DNA from: Polaromonas sp. YR568
Lineage (GTDB): Bacteria > Pseudomonadota > Gammaproteobacteria > Burkholderiales > Burkholderiaceae_C
Direction: 5' to 3'
DNA: 64,000 nt
NCBI RefSeq assembly: GCF_900116715.1
Contig: NZ_FPBM01000006.1
Location: forward strand, 124,001 to 188,000
Of the stretch, positions 46,886 through 56,454 are shown piece after piece. Below the pieces are notes generated by a model. It was not told the DNA's origin and ran no database searches. It worked only from the letters and a program-made list of their open reading frames with translations. Position numbers and translations under genes: made by a program. How positions within the stretch are numbered: the stretch's first letter is position 1; each line of letters starts with the position of its first letter.

Positions 46886-46961
46886 CCGGCTTTGCCGGGC
46901 CTAAGGGCGGGCGGCCCCTCGGGGGGGCAGCGCATTACACGAAGTGAAAAGCGCGGGGTCT
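46886..46961. repeat. Comamonadaceae-type intergenic repeat
   Basis: The stretch GGCCTAAGGGCGGGCGGCCC…GGGGGGGCAGCG…ACGAAGTGAAAAGCGCGGGG has the form of a dispersed GC-rich element often seen between genes in Polaromonas, Rhodoferax and relatives, with a hairpin at GGGCGGCCCCTCGGGGGG. It lies between the convergent waaA and JmjC-protein genes and may also end transcription. Only one clear copy is in the window, so the identification rests on memory of the family. Confidence 0.4.
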
Positions 46962-47982
46962 ACTTCTTCTGATGGCAGGTGCAGTTGTTCCAGGCGTACA
47001 GGCGCAAGTGATGTGCCCAGTCCCGCAAGGTCGCCCAGGCGCCGCCGGTGGCGACTTCATACGGCGTAAGGCCGAACATGCCCAGGCTGATCGACGGCTC
47101 TACCGAGACTACCGAGTGCCAGGTGCGGCGCGGCACAAAGAGTGCGTCGCCGGCTTCCACGCGGGCATAGATGCCGTTGGCTTTTTCAAACGAGGCGAGT
47201 TCTTTGGCCTGTTCGGGCAGGCGCGACACATTGATGTCGCTGAGCGTGGCACCCCAGTCGTATTTTTTGGCGGGGCACATGTGCTGGCGCTGGTCGGGCG
47301 GAAACAGGATGAACTCCTTGGTGCCCTTGAGCTGGCAGAACCAGTTGTGCGGAAAGTCGTTGTGCAGGCCAGTCACGGTGTTGGCCGGGCCCATGAAGAC
47401 ATATTCCCAGGTCAGGCGCTGGCCGGGCCACAGGCTCTTGATCAGCAGGTCCTTGCGCAGTTCCGGGAAGGTTTCCAGGATGTCCCACTGCGCCAGGTAA
47501 AGCGTGGTGGGCTTGAAGGACTGCATGTGCGCCCAGTTCAGGTGAAAGCGTTCGCCGGGCTGCTGGCGCAGCTGCTCCAGCCGCGCCTTGGGCAGCAGGC
47601 CCGCCGCCGGGTCGGGCGTGGCGAGCGCCTGCTTGCCCAGCTCGCGCAGGTAGGGCGCCACCGGCAAAAAAGGCCGGCCCTTGGTCACGCCTTGCTCGAC
47701 CAGGCCGTCGGTGAATTTCACGGGCGCTTCAGAGCCTTTGCTCTCGCAGACGCCTGCCAGGTGCTCGAACGACCACTTGCTGAAGGCCGGCCAGTGTTTG
47801 ATACCGCCCTTGACGAGCACGGGCCGCTCAAACGGCAGCTGCCGGCCTGAGGCCTCCAGCGCCTCCCAGGTGGTTTCTTCAATTACCTGAAAGCTCGGGC
47901 CTGTGGGCACATTGCGGGGTGCGTCGGTCACTCGTTCGGCCTCAATCGGCAACGGCAGGGGATTGTGTGTGGGCATCAACAT
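46960..47982 (-). CDS. Cupin-like JmjC-domain protein
   Basis: A 340-residue protein of the cupin_8/JmjC hydroxylase group. The iron-binding HxD is in TGLHNDFPHNWFCQLKG, followed by KEFILFPPDQRQHMCP, and the distal histidine is in VPRRTWHSVVSVEPSISLGMFG. The start of the conserved part, VLVKGGIKHWPAFSKWSFEHL, is typical. It is probably a 2-oxoglutarate/Fe(II) oxygenase acting on a protein or small molecule that cannot be named. It ends in a C-terminal CTCHQKK. Confidence 0.85.
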   Translation of the reverse strand: MLMPTHNPLPLPIEAERVTDAPRNVPTGPSFQVIEETTWEALEASGRQLPFERPVLVKGGIKHWPAFSKWSFEHLAGVCESKGSEAPVKFTDGLVEQGVTKGRPFLPVAPYLRELGKQALATPDPAAGLLPKARLEQLRQQPGERFHLNWAHMQSFKPTTLYLAQWDILETFPELRKDLLIKSLWPGQRLTWEYVFMGPANTVTGLHNDFPHNWFCQLKGTKEFILFPPDQRQHMCPAKKYDWGATLSDINVSRLPEQAKELASFEKANGIYARVEAGDALFVPRRTWHSVVSVEPSISLGMFGLTPYEVATGGAWATLRDWAHHLRLYAWNNCTCHQKK

Positions 47983-48031
47983 GGACTTTGTGGCCCGATG
48001 CGGGGCCTTTGTTGGAGTGGTTGGCCCGAGT

Positions 48032-49390
48032 TTACTTTGCCAGCAGCGCGTTGATTTTTTGCAGGTCTTCGGGGGTCAATGTGCCGTTGGCCTGGCGCAG
48101 CTTGAGGTCGCCCAGCAGCACGTCATAACGCGCCTTGGCCAGGTCGCGCTTGGTCTGGAACAGCTGGCTTTGCGAGTTGAGCACGTCGATGTTGATGCGC
48201 ACGCCGACCTGGTAACCCAGCTTGTTGGCGTCCAGCGCGCTCTGGCTGGACAACTCGGCCGCTTCCAGCGCCTTGACCTGGCCCTGGCCCGACTGCACGC
48301 CGAAAAAGGCGGTGCGGGTGGCCTGCGCCACGTTGCGCCTTGCGCCTTCCAGGTCGCTTTGGGCCTTGTCGCGCAGCGAGAGGGTTTCGCGCACACGGTT
48401 TTGTGTGGCAAAGCCGGCGAAGATCGGCACATTGAGCACCACGCCGACGGTGGTGGTGTTGGTGCGGAAGGCAAAGGGCGGGATGGTCGTGGCCGTGCCC
48501 GAGGGGTTGCGCGTCACGTTGTAATTGGCCTGAAGGTCCAGCGTGGGTTTGTGGCCGGCCTCGGCCTTCTTGACCTCGAGCTCGGCGATCTCCAGCCCGC
48601 TTTGCGCCAGGCGGACGTTGGGGTGCACCACTTCGGATTGCTGAACCCAGGTGGTCACATCGGCGGGCTCTATGAGCGGCAGAGTGACCGGCACCAGCAG
48701 GGGCTTGGGCTGTGCTTCGGGTTTGCCGACCAGTGTGTCCAGCGCGAGCTTCTTGACGCGCAGGTCGTTCTCGGCAGCGATTTCCTGGGCGATCACCAGG
48801 TCATAGCGGGCCTGCGCTTCACGCGTGTCGGTGATGGTGGACGTGCCCACTTCAAAGTTGCGTTTGGCGGAAGCCAGTTGCTCGGCCACGGCGGCTTTTT
48901 GCGCGCGCACAAAAGTCAGCGTGTCTTGCGCGGCCAGCACGTCGAAGTAAGCCTGGCTGGTGCGAACGATCAAATCCTGGTTGGCGGTTTCCAGTTGCGC
49001 CTGGGACTGCTCGACCTGCTTGGCGGCCTGCTCATAAGTGGCCCAGTTGGCGGGCCGGTACAGCGGCTGGGTGAGGTTCAGCGCGGCATTTTGCGTATTA
49101 AAGCTGCGGTCGATTTGCGGCGCGGTGTTTTCAAAACCGGTGCGCGTGACACCCGCCGACACGCTGGCCGTGGGCAGGAGGCCGGCCTTGGCCTGGTCGG
49201 CTTTGGCAAGGTTGGCGTCGTATTGCAGCTTGGCCGACTGGTAAGCCGCGTCGTAGGCGCGTGCCGACTCATACAGGTCGACGAGACTCTGCGCGCGCGC
49301 GATGGGCGCGGCGGCCGCCAGCACCACGGCGATCGCAATCGACAGAGGCAACATCACCGGTCGGGCCGGCAGGTTCTTGGGCGTTGTCAT
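48032..49390 (-). CDS. TolC-family type I secretion/efflux outer-membrane protein
   Basis: A 452-residue protein with a signal peptide (about 12-34) and two TolC repeats. The first begins SLVDLYESARAYDAAYQSAKLQYDANLAKADQAKA-like and the second lies near 265-450 (SGLEIAELEVKKAEAGHKPTLDLQ). Each repeat provides two beta strands and the long coiled-coil helices of the channel tunnel. It lies downstream of a pcm–rhodanese pair and an RND pump on the same strand, so it may be the exit duct for that pump. Confidence 0.92.
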   Translation of the reverse strand: MTTPKNLPARPVMLPLSIAIAVVLAAAAPIARAQSLVDLYESARAYDAAYQSAKLQYDANLAKADQAKAGLLPTASVSAGVTRTGFENTAPQIDRSFNTQNAALNLTQPLYRPANWATYEQAAKQVEQSQAQLETANQDLIVRTSQAYFDVLAAQDTLTFVRAQKAAVAEQLASAKRNFEVGTSTITDTREAQARYDLVIAQEIAAENDLRVKKLALDTLVGKPEAQPKPLLVPVTLPLIEPADVTTWVQQSEVVHPNVRLAQSGLEIAELEVKKAEAGHKPTLDLQANYNVTRNPSGTATTIPPFAFRTNTTTVGVVLNVPIFAGFATQNRVRETLSLRDKAQSDLEGARRNVAQATRTAFFGVQSGQGQVKALEAAELSSQSALDANKLGYQVGVRINIDVLNSQSQLFQTKRDLAKARYDVLLGDLKLRQANGTLTPEDLQKINALLAK

Positions 49391-49475
49391 AAGAGTCCTG
49401 AAGAAATGAAGGGTCGGCTGAAAATCAAAAACAAATCAAAAGCAAATCAAAACAAGGCAAATCAAAAACAGGGCA

Positions 49476-49823
49476 TCAATAAAGCGGCACGGTGCGGTCC
49501 ACCTGCTGCGACCAGGCGTCAATGCCGCCTTGCAGATTGACGACATCGGCAAACTCACCGCTCTGGATCAAATAGTTGGCCACCTGCAGGCTGCGCATGC
49601 CGTGATGGCACAGGCACACGATGGGCTGGCCGGCGCTGGCTTCCTGCAGCTCGGCGATGCGCGCCGGAATCTCGCGCATCGGGATATGGACCAGCTTGAA
49701 CCCGTCTTCCTTCACCGAAGCGGTTTGCAGCTCCCAGGGCTCGCGCACATCCAGCACCACAGGCAAGGCGCCGGCGTTGTCGCGCCAGGCTGCGAAGTCG
49801 GCGGGGCTTAGTTGGGCAATCAT
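49476..49823 (-). CDS. Single-domain rhodanese-like protein
   Basis: A 115-residue rhodanese with LDVREPWELQ near the N terminus and the active-site loop IVCLCHHGMRSLQVANYL. The second Cys of CLCHHGMRS is the expected persulfide carrier. There is no signal peptide, so it is cytoplasmic. It sits between pcm and the TolC-like gene on the same strand. The sulfur acceptor is unknown. Confidence 0.93.
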   Translation of the reverse strand: MIAQLSPADFAAWRDNAGALPVVLDVREPWELQTASVKEDGFKLVHIPMREIPARIAELQEASAGQPIVCLCHHGMRSLQVANYLIQSGEFADVVNLQGGIDAWSQQVDRTVPLY

Positions 49824-49870
49824 GGTCGGCTTTCTTTGCAGGTTTTCTTCAGGTTGCTCGGGCAGGGCGC

Positions 49871-50560
49871 TTAGAAGCTGAAGGACGAGGGTTCAGGGAA
49901 ATTCACAAGGCGCGGCGCCACGGTGTCCCAGGCCTGCGTGGTGCGCCAGGCGTCTTCGGCCACGCGGGTGATCAGCGTGGCGCGCATCACCGGGTCAAAG
50001 CCCACGATGGCGCTCAGGCGGCCGCCGACTTTCAGCATGGACAGCAGCGAAGCCGGCACTTCGGCGACCGAGCCGCTCAGCACGATCACATCGAAGGGGC
50101 CTTGCAGCGGGTCGCTGCCGGATGCCGCCTTGGCCAGGTTGGCCGCACCGTCGCCGGTGCGCACTTCGGCGTTGTAGAGGCCGGCTTTTTGCAGGTTGTC
50201 GCGGGCAGTCTGCGCGAGGGAGGGGTTGATTTCGAGCGTGATGACTTGCTGCGCGCGGTGCGCCAGCAGGGCGGCCATGTAGCCGGAGCCGGAGCCGATC
50301 TCCAGCACTTTCTCGTGCTTTTGCACGGCCAGCTCTTGCAGGATGCGGGCTTCCACCTTGGGCGCCAGCATGCACTGGCCGGGCTCGGACTGGGGCGGCA
50401 GCGGGATTTCCATGTCGACAAAGGCCAGCGCCTTGTGGGCCGGCGGCACGAAATCTTCGCGCTTGACCACCGCGAGCAGGGAGAGGACCTGGTTGTCCAG
50501 CACTTCCCAGGGGCGGATTTGCTGCTCAATCATGTTGAAACGGGCTTGTTCGTAGTTCAT
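49871..50560 (-). CDS. pcm: Protein-L-isoaspartate O-methyltransferase
   Basis: A 229-residue SAM-dependent methyltransferase that starts repair of isoaspartyl residues. The SAM motif I is VLEIGSGSGYMAALLA, and motifs DVIVLSGSVAEVP and PPQSEPGQCMLAPKVEARILQEL match the family. The family-typical start MNYEQARFNMIEQQIRPWEV is present. It lies 73 bases after the RND pump stop and upstream of the rhodanese gene. Confidence 0.92.
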   Translation of the reverse strand: MNYEQARFNMIEQQIRPWEVLDNQVLSLLAVVKREDFVPPAHKALAFVDMEIPLPPQSEPGQCMLAPKVEARILQELAVQKHEKVLEIGSGSGYMAALLAHRAQQVITLEINPSLAQTARDNLQKAGLYNAEVRTGDGAANLAKAASGSDPLQGPFDVIVLSGSVAEVPASLLSMLKVGGRLSAIVGFDPVMRATLITRVAEDAWRTTQAWDTVAPRLVNFPEPSSFSF

Positions 50561-50633
50561 GGCGGACCTGTGGGTTGGCGAAATTAGGGGTGAATAAGAA
50601 GAAAGAACGCTGGACGCGGGTAAACCTTTGATT

Positions 50634-53600
50634 TTAACGGCCGTCCATGACAGGACGGGGGAGTTCGGCGGTGCTTTCGGCGGGGCCTGCGGGCGGGGTT
50701 TTCGGCCCGAATTTGCGCTTGAACCACTGGGCCAGATCGTCCATATAGCAATAAGTCACCGGCACCACCACCAGGGTCAGCAGCGACGAGGTGATAACGC
50801 CGCCGATCACGGCCTGGCCCATGGGGGCGCGCTGCTCGGAGCCCTCCGTCAGCGCAAAGGCCAGCGGCACCATGCCGAAAATCATCGCCAGCGTGGTCAT
50901 CAAAATCGGGCGCAATCGGACTTTGGCGGCCTGCAGCAGGGCTTCACTGCGCTCCATGCCCGGCACGCGGTGGCCGTCCACATCCACCCGGTCGGCGCGC
51001 ATGCGGATGGCGAAGTCGACCAGCAGGATGGCGTTTTTGGTGACCAGGCCCATCAGCATCACCACGCCGATGATGGAGAACATCGACAGCGTGGAGCGGA
51101 ACAGCAGCAGCGCCAGCACCACGCCAATCAGCGTCAGCGGCAGCGAGGTCATCAGCGCCAGGGGCTGCAAAAAGCTCTTGAACTGGCTGGCCAGGATCAT
51201 GTAGATGAACAAAATCGCCATCACCAGCGCCGACACTGCGTAGCCGAAGGACTCGGCCATGTTTTTGGTGGAGCCGCTGAACTGGTAGCGGTAGCCCGGC
51301 GGGAAGTTAAAGCCCTCCAGCGCGGCCTTGATGTCGTTGGAAACCTCGCCGGCCGAGCGGTTGTAGACATTGGCATTGATGGCCACTTCGCGGGCCAGGT
51401 CGCGCCGGTTGATCTGGTTGGGCCCGGTGGATTCCTTCACCGTGGCCACCTGGTTGAGTCGCACCACGCGCGCCGAGCCGTCGGCGTTGCTGCCCATGGT
51501 GCTGCTCATAAAGGGCAGGCGCTCCAGGTCTTGTGGTGCGTTGCGTGCGCCGGGGGCCAGGCGCACATTTACGTCGTAGGTCTGGTCGTCGGGGGCGCGC
51601 CAGTTGCCCACCGTCTGCCCCGCCACCAGCGTGCGCAAGGAGGCGGCAATCTGCGAGACCGAGAGGCCCAGGTCCGAGGCCGCGTCGCGCCGAACGTCGA
51701 CCTCGATCACCGGCTTGTCGGCCTTGACGCTGGAGTCCAGGTCCACCAGGCCGGGGATGTTGCGGATCCTGTCGCTGATGGCGCGCGTGAGGCGCTCCAG
51801 TTCCTTGAGGTCCGGCCCCTGCAGCGAAAACTCTACCTGCTTGTTGCCGCCCACTGCGTCGAGCAAACCGACGTGTGTCACTGTGATGCCGGGCACCTGC
51901 TTGAGCCGGTCGCGCAGCACGCCCGACATCTCGTCGACGCTGCGTGCGCGCGCCTTGCGGTCCACCATGCGCACATAAATGCTGGCGTACATCTTGCCCT
52001 GGGCATTGCCGGTGTTGAGCGTGGCCAGCGTGAACTTCACTTCCGGAAACTCGCGGATGATGGCTTCGACCTGGCGGGCCTTGGCCTCTGTTGTCTCCAG
52101 CGACGAGCCCACCGGCGTGTAGAAGTTGAGCGAGGTTTCCGAGAAGTCGGCCTTGGGCACGAACTCGGTGCCCAGCAGCGGCACCATGAAGATACTGCTG
52201 ATAAAGATCACCACCGCCAGCGCCAGCGTGGCCAGCTTGTGGCCCAGCGACCAGCGCAGGATGCCTTGATAACTGTCGCTCAGCGAATCGGTGGCATGGT
52301 CAAACCAGCCGGTGACGCGGCCAATCGTCTTGTCATAGAAGGTGACCGGCGCGCCGCGCTTGCCGTGAGCCTCAATGGCCGGGTCGTGCCAGATGCTGGA
52401 GAGCATGGGGTCCAGCGTGAAGCTCACAAACATCGAGATCAGCACCGCCGCCACGATGGTCACGCCAAACTCATGGAAGAACTTGCCGATGATGCCGCCC
52501 ATAAAGCCGATGGGCAAAAACACCGCCACGATGGAGAAGGTGGTGGCCAGCACGGCCAGGCCGATTTCCTGAGTACCGTCCAGCGAGGCTTGGTACGGCC
52601 CCTTGCCCATCTGCACATGGCGCACGATGTTTTCGCGCACCACGATGGCGTCGTCGATCAACAGGCCCACGCACAGCGACAGCGCCATCAGCGTGATCAT
52701 GTTGATGGTGAAGCCGAACAGATTCATGAAGAGGAAGGTGCCGATGATGGAGATCGGCAGCGTCAATCCGGTGATGACGGTGGAGCGCCACGAGTTGAGG
52801 AAGAGGAAAACGATGAGCACGGTCAGCAGCGCGCCTTCAATCAGCGTGCGGCGCACGTTCTCGACCGCCACGCGGATGGGCCGCGAGCCGTCGCCTATGA
52901 GCTCAAGCCGCGCGCCCGGCGGCAGCAGCGGCTGGATTTCTTTGATGGCCTGGTTCAGCCCGTCGACCACGGCGATGGTGTTTTCGTCTTGCGCTTTTTG
53001 CACCGTGAGCAGCAGCGTGCGCTGGCCGTTGTAAAGCGCCAGGCTGTCGATTTCCTGCGCGCCGTCGGCAATGCGCGCGACCTGGTCGACCGTCACCGCC
53101 GCAGCCGTGCCGGAGGCCGTACCCTTGCGCGCCACGATGATCTTGCCGAAGTCTTCGGGCCGCTTCATGCGAGCGTCGATCTTGACGACACGCTCCTGTT
53201 GCAGCGAGCGGATGGCGCCTACCGGCAGGTCCTGGTTTTCGTTCTTCACCGCATTGACCACCTGGTCGGCCGTGATGCCCAGCGACTCCATGGCCTGCGG
53301 ATTGAGGTAGACGTTGATCTCGCGTTTGGTGCCACCCACCAGGGTGACGGAGCCGGCGCCGCGCACGTTTTCCAGGCGCTTTTTCAGCACCTGGTCGGCC
53401 CAGTTGGTGAGTTCAACCGCCGACAGCGCGCTGCCGCCCTTGCTGGTGTCTGGCATCACGGCGACCGACCAGATGGCGCGGCTGGCCGGATCGAAACGCA
53501 GTACGCGGGGTTCCTTTACCTCATCGCGAAAGTTCGGCCGGATGGAGGCGATCTTTTCGCGCACGTCTTCGGCAGCGCGGCGGCCGTCGATATAGAGCTG

Positions 53601-53885
53601 GAACTCCATGATGACGACGGACTGGCCTTCGTAGCTGCGCGAGGTCAGCGCGTTGATGCCGGCAATCGAGTTGACGCCTTCTTCAATTTTTTTGGTGACT
53701 TCGCTTTCAACGATCTCGGGCGAGGCGCCGGGGTATTCGGCGGTGATGACCACCACCGGGAAGTCGATGTTGGGGAACTGGTCGACCTGCATGCGCTGGT
53801 ACGAGAACAGGCCCAGCACCACGATGGCCAGCATGACCATGGTGGCGAACACGGGATTCCTGAGGCTGACCTGCGTGAACCACAT
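50634..53885 (-). CDS. RND efflux pump, HAE1/AcrB-like inner-membrane transporter
   Basis: A 1083-residue proton-driven transporter with the RND layout: an N-terminal membrane helix ([19 protein letters not shown]), two large periplasmic loops and two six-helix bundles. The proton-relay Asp pair is in [16 protein letters not shown]. It is closest in appearance to the multidrug (HAE1) group rather than heavy-metal pumps. The ATG at 53885 is chosen over a long Arg/Pro-rich upstream extension. It follows the adaptor gene by 13 bases. Substrates cannot be predicted. Confidence 0.95.
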   Translation of the reverse strand: MWFTQVSLRNPVFATMVMLAIVVLGLFSYQRMQVDQFPNIDFPVVVITAEYPGASPEIVESEVTKKIEEGVNSIAGINALTSRSYEGQSVVIMEFQLYIDGRRAAEDVREKIASIRPNFRDEVKEPRVLRFDPASRAIWSVAVMPDTSKGGSALSAVELTNWADQVLKKRLENVRGAGSVTLVGGTKREINVYLNPQAMESLGITADQVVNAVKNENQDLPVGAIRSLQQERVVKIDARMKRPEDFGKIIVARKGTASGTAAAVTVDQVARIADGAQEIDSLALYNGQRTLLLTVQKAQDENTIAVVDGLNQAIKEIQPLLPPGARLELIGDGSRPIRVAVENVRRTLIEGALLTVLIVFLFLNSWRSTVITGLTLPISIIGTFLFMNLFGFTINMITLMALSLCVGLLIDDAIVVRENIVRHVQMGKGPYQASLDGTQEIGLAVLATTFSIVAVFLPIGFMGGIIGKFFHEFGVTIVAAVLISMFVSFTLDPMLSSIWHDPAIEAHGKRGAPVTFYDKTIGRVTGWFDHATDSLSDSYQGILRWSLGHKLATLALAVVIFISSIFMVPLLGTEFVPKADFSETSLNFYTPVGSSLETTEAKARQVEAIIREFPEVKFTLATLNTGNAQGKMYASIYVRMVDRKARARSVDEMSGVLRDRLKQVPGITVTHVGLLDAVGGNKQVEFSLQGPDLKELERLTRAISDRIRNIPGLVDLDSSVKADKPVIEVDVRRDAASDLGLSVSQIAASLRTLVAGQTVGNWRAPDDQTYDVNVRLAPGARNAPQDLERLPFMSSTMGSNADGSARVVRLNQVATVKESTGPNQINRRDLAREVAINANVYNRSAGEVSNDIKAALEGFNFPPGYRYQFSGSTKNMAESFGYAVSALVMAILFIYMILASQFKSFLQPLALMTSLPLTLIGVVLALLLFRSTLSMFSIIGVVMLMGLVTKNAILLVDFAIRMRADRVDVDGHRVPGMERSEALLQAAKVRLRPILMTTLAMIFGMVPLAFALTEGSEQRAPMGQAVIGGVITSSLLTLVVVPVTYCYMDDLAQWFKRKFGPKTPPAGPAESTAELPRPVMDGR

Positions 53886-53898
53886 GCGCGACCGGCCT

Positions 53899-55122
53899 TC
53901 AGGGAGCGGGTTTGGCCGGCGCGCTGGCCGAGGGAGCGGCGGCAGAAGCCTGCTGCGTGAAGCGCACCTTGGTGCCTTCGCGCAATGCACCGATTTCGCC
54001 GCGGACCACCAAGGCGCCGTCGGCCAGGCCCTTGACGGCCACTACCGTGTCGCCGCCGGCGCTGCCGCGTGCGCCCAGCTCGACGGCCTTGTGCACCACC
54101 ACGCCGTTTTCAACTGCCTGCACATAAGGCGCGGGCTTGTCGGTGCGCACGGCGCTCACGGGCACTGACAGCAAAGACGCGCGCGCCGTGCCCAGAGTGC
54201 CCTGGGCAAACAGGCCCTGGCGCAGGGGTGGGGCGCTGCTGTCGCCTGCTGTCCCGGTGGTGCCGGCGGTGCCGGTAGCGCCCGGGTTATCGATGCTGAG
54301 GTAGGCCAGCACGCTGCGGCTGCCGGCCTGCGCGCTGGGGTTGATGCGTGCCACTACCGCCGTCACGGGCTGGCGGCTGCCTTCAATCTGCAGCTGGGCG
54401 CTTTGGCCCACGCGCACGTCCATTGAGTCGGTGGCGCTCAGCGTGGCTTCCAGTTCAAGCCGGCTCAGGTCCACGATCTCGATGATCTTGGTGTCAATGC
54501 CCACGCGCTCGCCGGGCTGCGCCAGGCGCTGTGACACCTGGCCCGTGATGGGCGCTTTCAGCACCGTGTCGTCAACCGACTTGGCGGCGACTTCGGTGGC
54601 GGCCACTGCGGCTTTATAGGTGGATTGCGCGGCGTTGAGGTTGGCCAGCGAGGTGTCGAGCGCGGTCTTGGAGATAAAGCCCTGGTCGACCAGCGCCTTG
54701 TTGTTGTCGTACTGGCGCTGCACCACGTCGACCTGCGCCTTGGCGGACTCGGCCTGTTCTTTGGCCTGGCGCACGCGCGACTGGTATTCGGCCGCGTCGA
54801 TGCGCGCAATCACCTGGCCGGCCTTGACCACGTCGCCTTCGCGCACGGCCAGCCCTTGCAGCTCACCGGCCACACGGGCCTTGATGACGGCGGAGTTGAT
54901 GGCTTTTAAGGACCCGGAAACCGGCAGGCCCTGGACGACTTCACGCTGCTGAGCCTTGACCACATCGGTGGCCGCCAGCTCGACCTGACCCATGTCGGGC
55001 GCGGCGCTGCTGGCCGCCAGCGCCTGTTGCTGAGCCTTGCGCGCCGAGAGCGCGCGCATCACGCCGCCCGCGATCAGCAGCAACACGACCAGAACGACGG
55101 CCCACTTGATCCAGCGCTTCAT
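53899..55122 (-). CDS. RND efflux periplasmic adaptor (membrane fusion protein)
   Basis: A 407-residue MFP with an N-terminal membrane anchor (about 5-24), a lipoyl half-site (ALKARVAGELQGL-like), a coiled-coil hairpin around 130-200 (KALVDQGFISKTALDTSLANLNAAQSTY, with the adaptor RLxDL-like core) and the rejoining beta barrel. A Gly/Thr-rich stretch near 285-300 (GATGTAGTTGTAGD) is an unusual low-complexity insert. Its start overlaps the tetR stop by 4 bases. Confidence 0.94.
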   Translation of the reverse strand: MKRWIKWAVVLVVLLLIAGGVMRALSARKAQQQALAASSAAPDMGQVELAATDVVKAQQREVVQGLPVSGSLKAINSAVIKARVAGELQGLAVREGDVVKAGQVIARIDAAEYQSRVRQAKEQAESAKAQVDVVQRQYDNNKALVDQGFISKTALDTSLANLNAAQSTYKAAVAATEVAAKSVDDTVLKAPITGQVSQRLAQPGERVGIDTKIIEIVDLSRLELEATLSATDSMDVRVGQSAQLQIEGSRQPVTAVVARINPSAQAGSRSVLAYLSIDNPGATGTAGTTGTAGDSSAPPLRQGLFAQGTLGTARASLLSVPVSAVRTDKPAPYVQAVENGVVVHKAVELGARGSAGGDTVVAVKGLADGALVVRGEIGALREGTKVRFTQQASAAAPSASAPAKPAP

Positions 55123-55820
55123 GCGGCGGCTTTCCGGTTTGCTTGCGCGGCGCTGGCCGCCGGTGCGCCTATGCCGTTCAGGATGGTCTCTATCTGGAAG
55201 GCGATGTATTTTTTGGGGTCCAGTTCCATGTCGGTGCTCAGGCACACACCGGCGGTATGCCTGGACAAAATGAGGAAGATCATGGGCGCGACCACCACAT
55301 AAACGGCGTAGTTCAGGTCCATGGGGCGGAACTCGCCGCGGTCCATGCCGCGCTGCAGGATGGCGCGAATCAGCGCGTGGCCGGGCATGATCACTTCCTG
55401 CTGGTAGAAGGCCGCGATGTCGGGGAAGTTCTTGGCCTCGCTCATCATCAGCTTGGTCAGGCCCGAGGCGCGCGTCAGGCCCACCCGTTCCCACCAGCTG
55501 TTCATGCAATACGCCAGCAATTCAGGGCTGCTGCCTTCAAAGGCGTCCAGCTCGGCACGCCATTCGGTAAAGCGGCCCGAGATGTTTTCACGCACCACGG
55601 CTTTGAACAGCTCTTCCTTGCTCTGGAAGTACAGAAAAAGTGTGCCTTTGGAGACGCCGGCGCGTGCCGCGACTTCTTCGGCGCGGGTGGCGGCAAAGCC
55701 TTTTTCAACGAAGAGGTCAAGCGCGGCGTCCAGCAACTCGCCGGGACGCGCTTCTTTGCGGCGTTCGCGTTTGGCAGAGACGCCGGGGGTGTTGTCGCAA
55801 AAGAGTTTGGAAAGTGACAT
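55119..55820 (-). CDS. TetR-family repressor of the RND operon
   Basis: A 233-residue regulator. The HTH lies in AALDLFVEKGFAATRAEEVAARAGVSKGTLFLYFQSKEELF (about 33-75), followed by a ligand-binding helical domain. The start at 55820 (MSLSKLFCDN) places the imperfect palindrome at 55823-55844 right before it, which would give autoregulation of the whole operon. The inducer is probably a pump substrate. Confidence 0.93.
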   Translation of the reverse strand: MSLSKLFCDNTPGVSAKRERRKEARPGELLDAALDLFVEKGFAATRAEEVAARAGVSKGTLFLYFQSKEELFKAVVRENISGRFTEWRAELDAFEGSSPELLAYCMNSWWERVGLTRASGLTKLMMSEAKNFPDIAAFYQQEVIMPGHALIRAILQRGMDRGEFRPMDLNYAVYVVVAPMIFLILSRHTAGVCLSTDMELDPKKYIAFQIETILNGIGAPAASAAQANRKAAA

Positions 55821-55822
55821 AG

Positions 55823-55844
55823 TTACTGACTGACTGGTTAGTAA
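55823..55844 (-). promoter_or_regulatory. Likely TetR operator upstream of the efflux operon
   Basis: TTACTGACTGA followed by CTGGTTAGTAA forms a 22-bp imperfect palindrome (7 of 11 positions match) with outer TTACT/AGTAA arms. It ends 2 bases before the regulator's start codon and overlaps the presumed leader. Confidence 0.6.
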
Positions 55845-56005
55845 TATATCTTCTAACTCCGCGACCGTCAACACAAAGCCCCGTAGGCTACACCGGGGCC
55901 CGCTAGGGTGCCCGGCTTACAAGGTAAACCGGCGGTAAAGCCCGGGAATGGCGCAGCTTTGGCGCCACAAGGCAGGCGTTGAATGCCTGCCAGTGAGACT
56001 GCCTC

Positions 56006-56329
56006 TCAGGCCACCAGTTCCAGCCAGTCACAGCGGAGATGCCCGGATACATGCGCCTTTGCTCGCATATAGACATATAGCCGCGGCGCCAGGATGCCCA
56101 GCACGCACAAGGGGTAAGCCCATACCGCCTCAAACGCATATGCCGGCAGCCAGCCCATCCAGCCCATCAGCCAGACCGTCAAAATCGCCTCCCAGATCTG
56201 GCACTCGACAGGGTGTGCCCCTCGCTGCGCCTCGCGCCAATCCTTGACGCGCTGCAGTTGCGCCAGCGTGATCGGGTGCCAGTGCGGCGACCGGCTGTGG
56301 GCGTGAGGGTGGTGGGGGTCAGGCGACAT
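56006..56329 (-). CDS. Small membrane protein, conserved in Burkholderiales, unknown function
   Basis: A 107-residue protein with a His-rich N terminus (MSPDPHHPHAHSRSPHWHP), the segment LAQLQRVKDWREAQRGAHPVE and two or three hydrophobic segments toward the C terminus. The ATG at 56329 is used. Its Shine-Dalgarno GGAGG is buried in a hairpin (56331-56350). About 180 bases downstream, up to the tetR start, hold a small inverted repeat (55971-55991) and no gene. Confidence 0.7.
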   Translation of the reverse strand: MSPDPHHPHAHSRSPHWHPITLAQLQRVKDWREAQRGAHPVECQIWEAILTVWLMGWMGWLPAYAFEAVWAYPLCVLGILAPRLYVYMRAKAHVSGHLRCDWLELVA

Positions 56330-56330
56330 A

Positions 56331-56350
56331 AAGCCTCCGTGGGGAGGCTT
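56331..56350 (-). promoter_or_regulatory. Hairpin covering the Shine-Dalgarno of the small membrane protein
   Basis: On the minus strand AAGCCTCC, CCAC, GGAGGCTT forms an 8-bp stem with a 4-base loop directly before TTATG. The 3' arm contains the GGAGG ribosome-binding site. The stem would block initiation unless opened, so it could act as an RNA switch or thermometer. Its sequence could also be a short inverted repeat without such a role. Confidence 0.5.
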
Positions 56351-56454
56351 CAATGTAAGTTTCGTGAAAGCTACTGTCAACGCCTCATCACACTCCAAGG
56401 TGGCTCAAAGCGTGAGAAAACCGTGACAAAAGAGCCGGAAAGGCGTCAAAACGT

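Noticed and set aside
47903..49540. A 545-residue plus-strand frame across the TolC-like gene
   Set aside because: Antisense to a clear TolC-family gene, no recognisable domain, Gly/His/Leu-rich shadow composition.
50628..53960. A 1110-residue open frame on the plus strand
   Set aside because: It is antisense to the RND pump gene, has His/Gln/Arg-rich composition typical of a GC-rich shadow frame, and matches no family.
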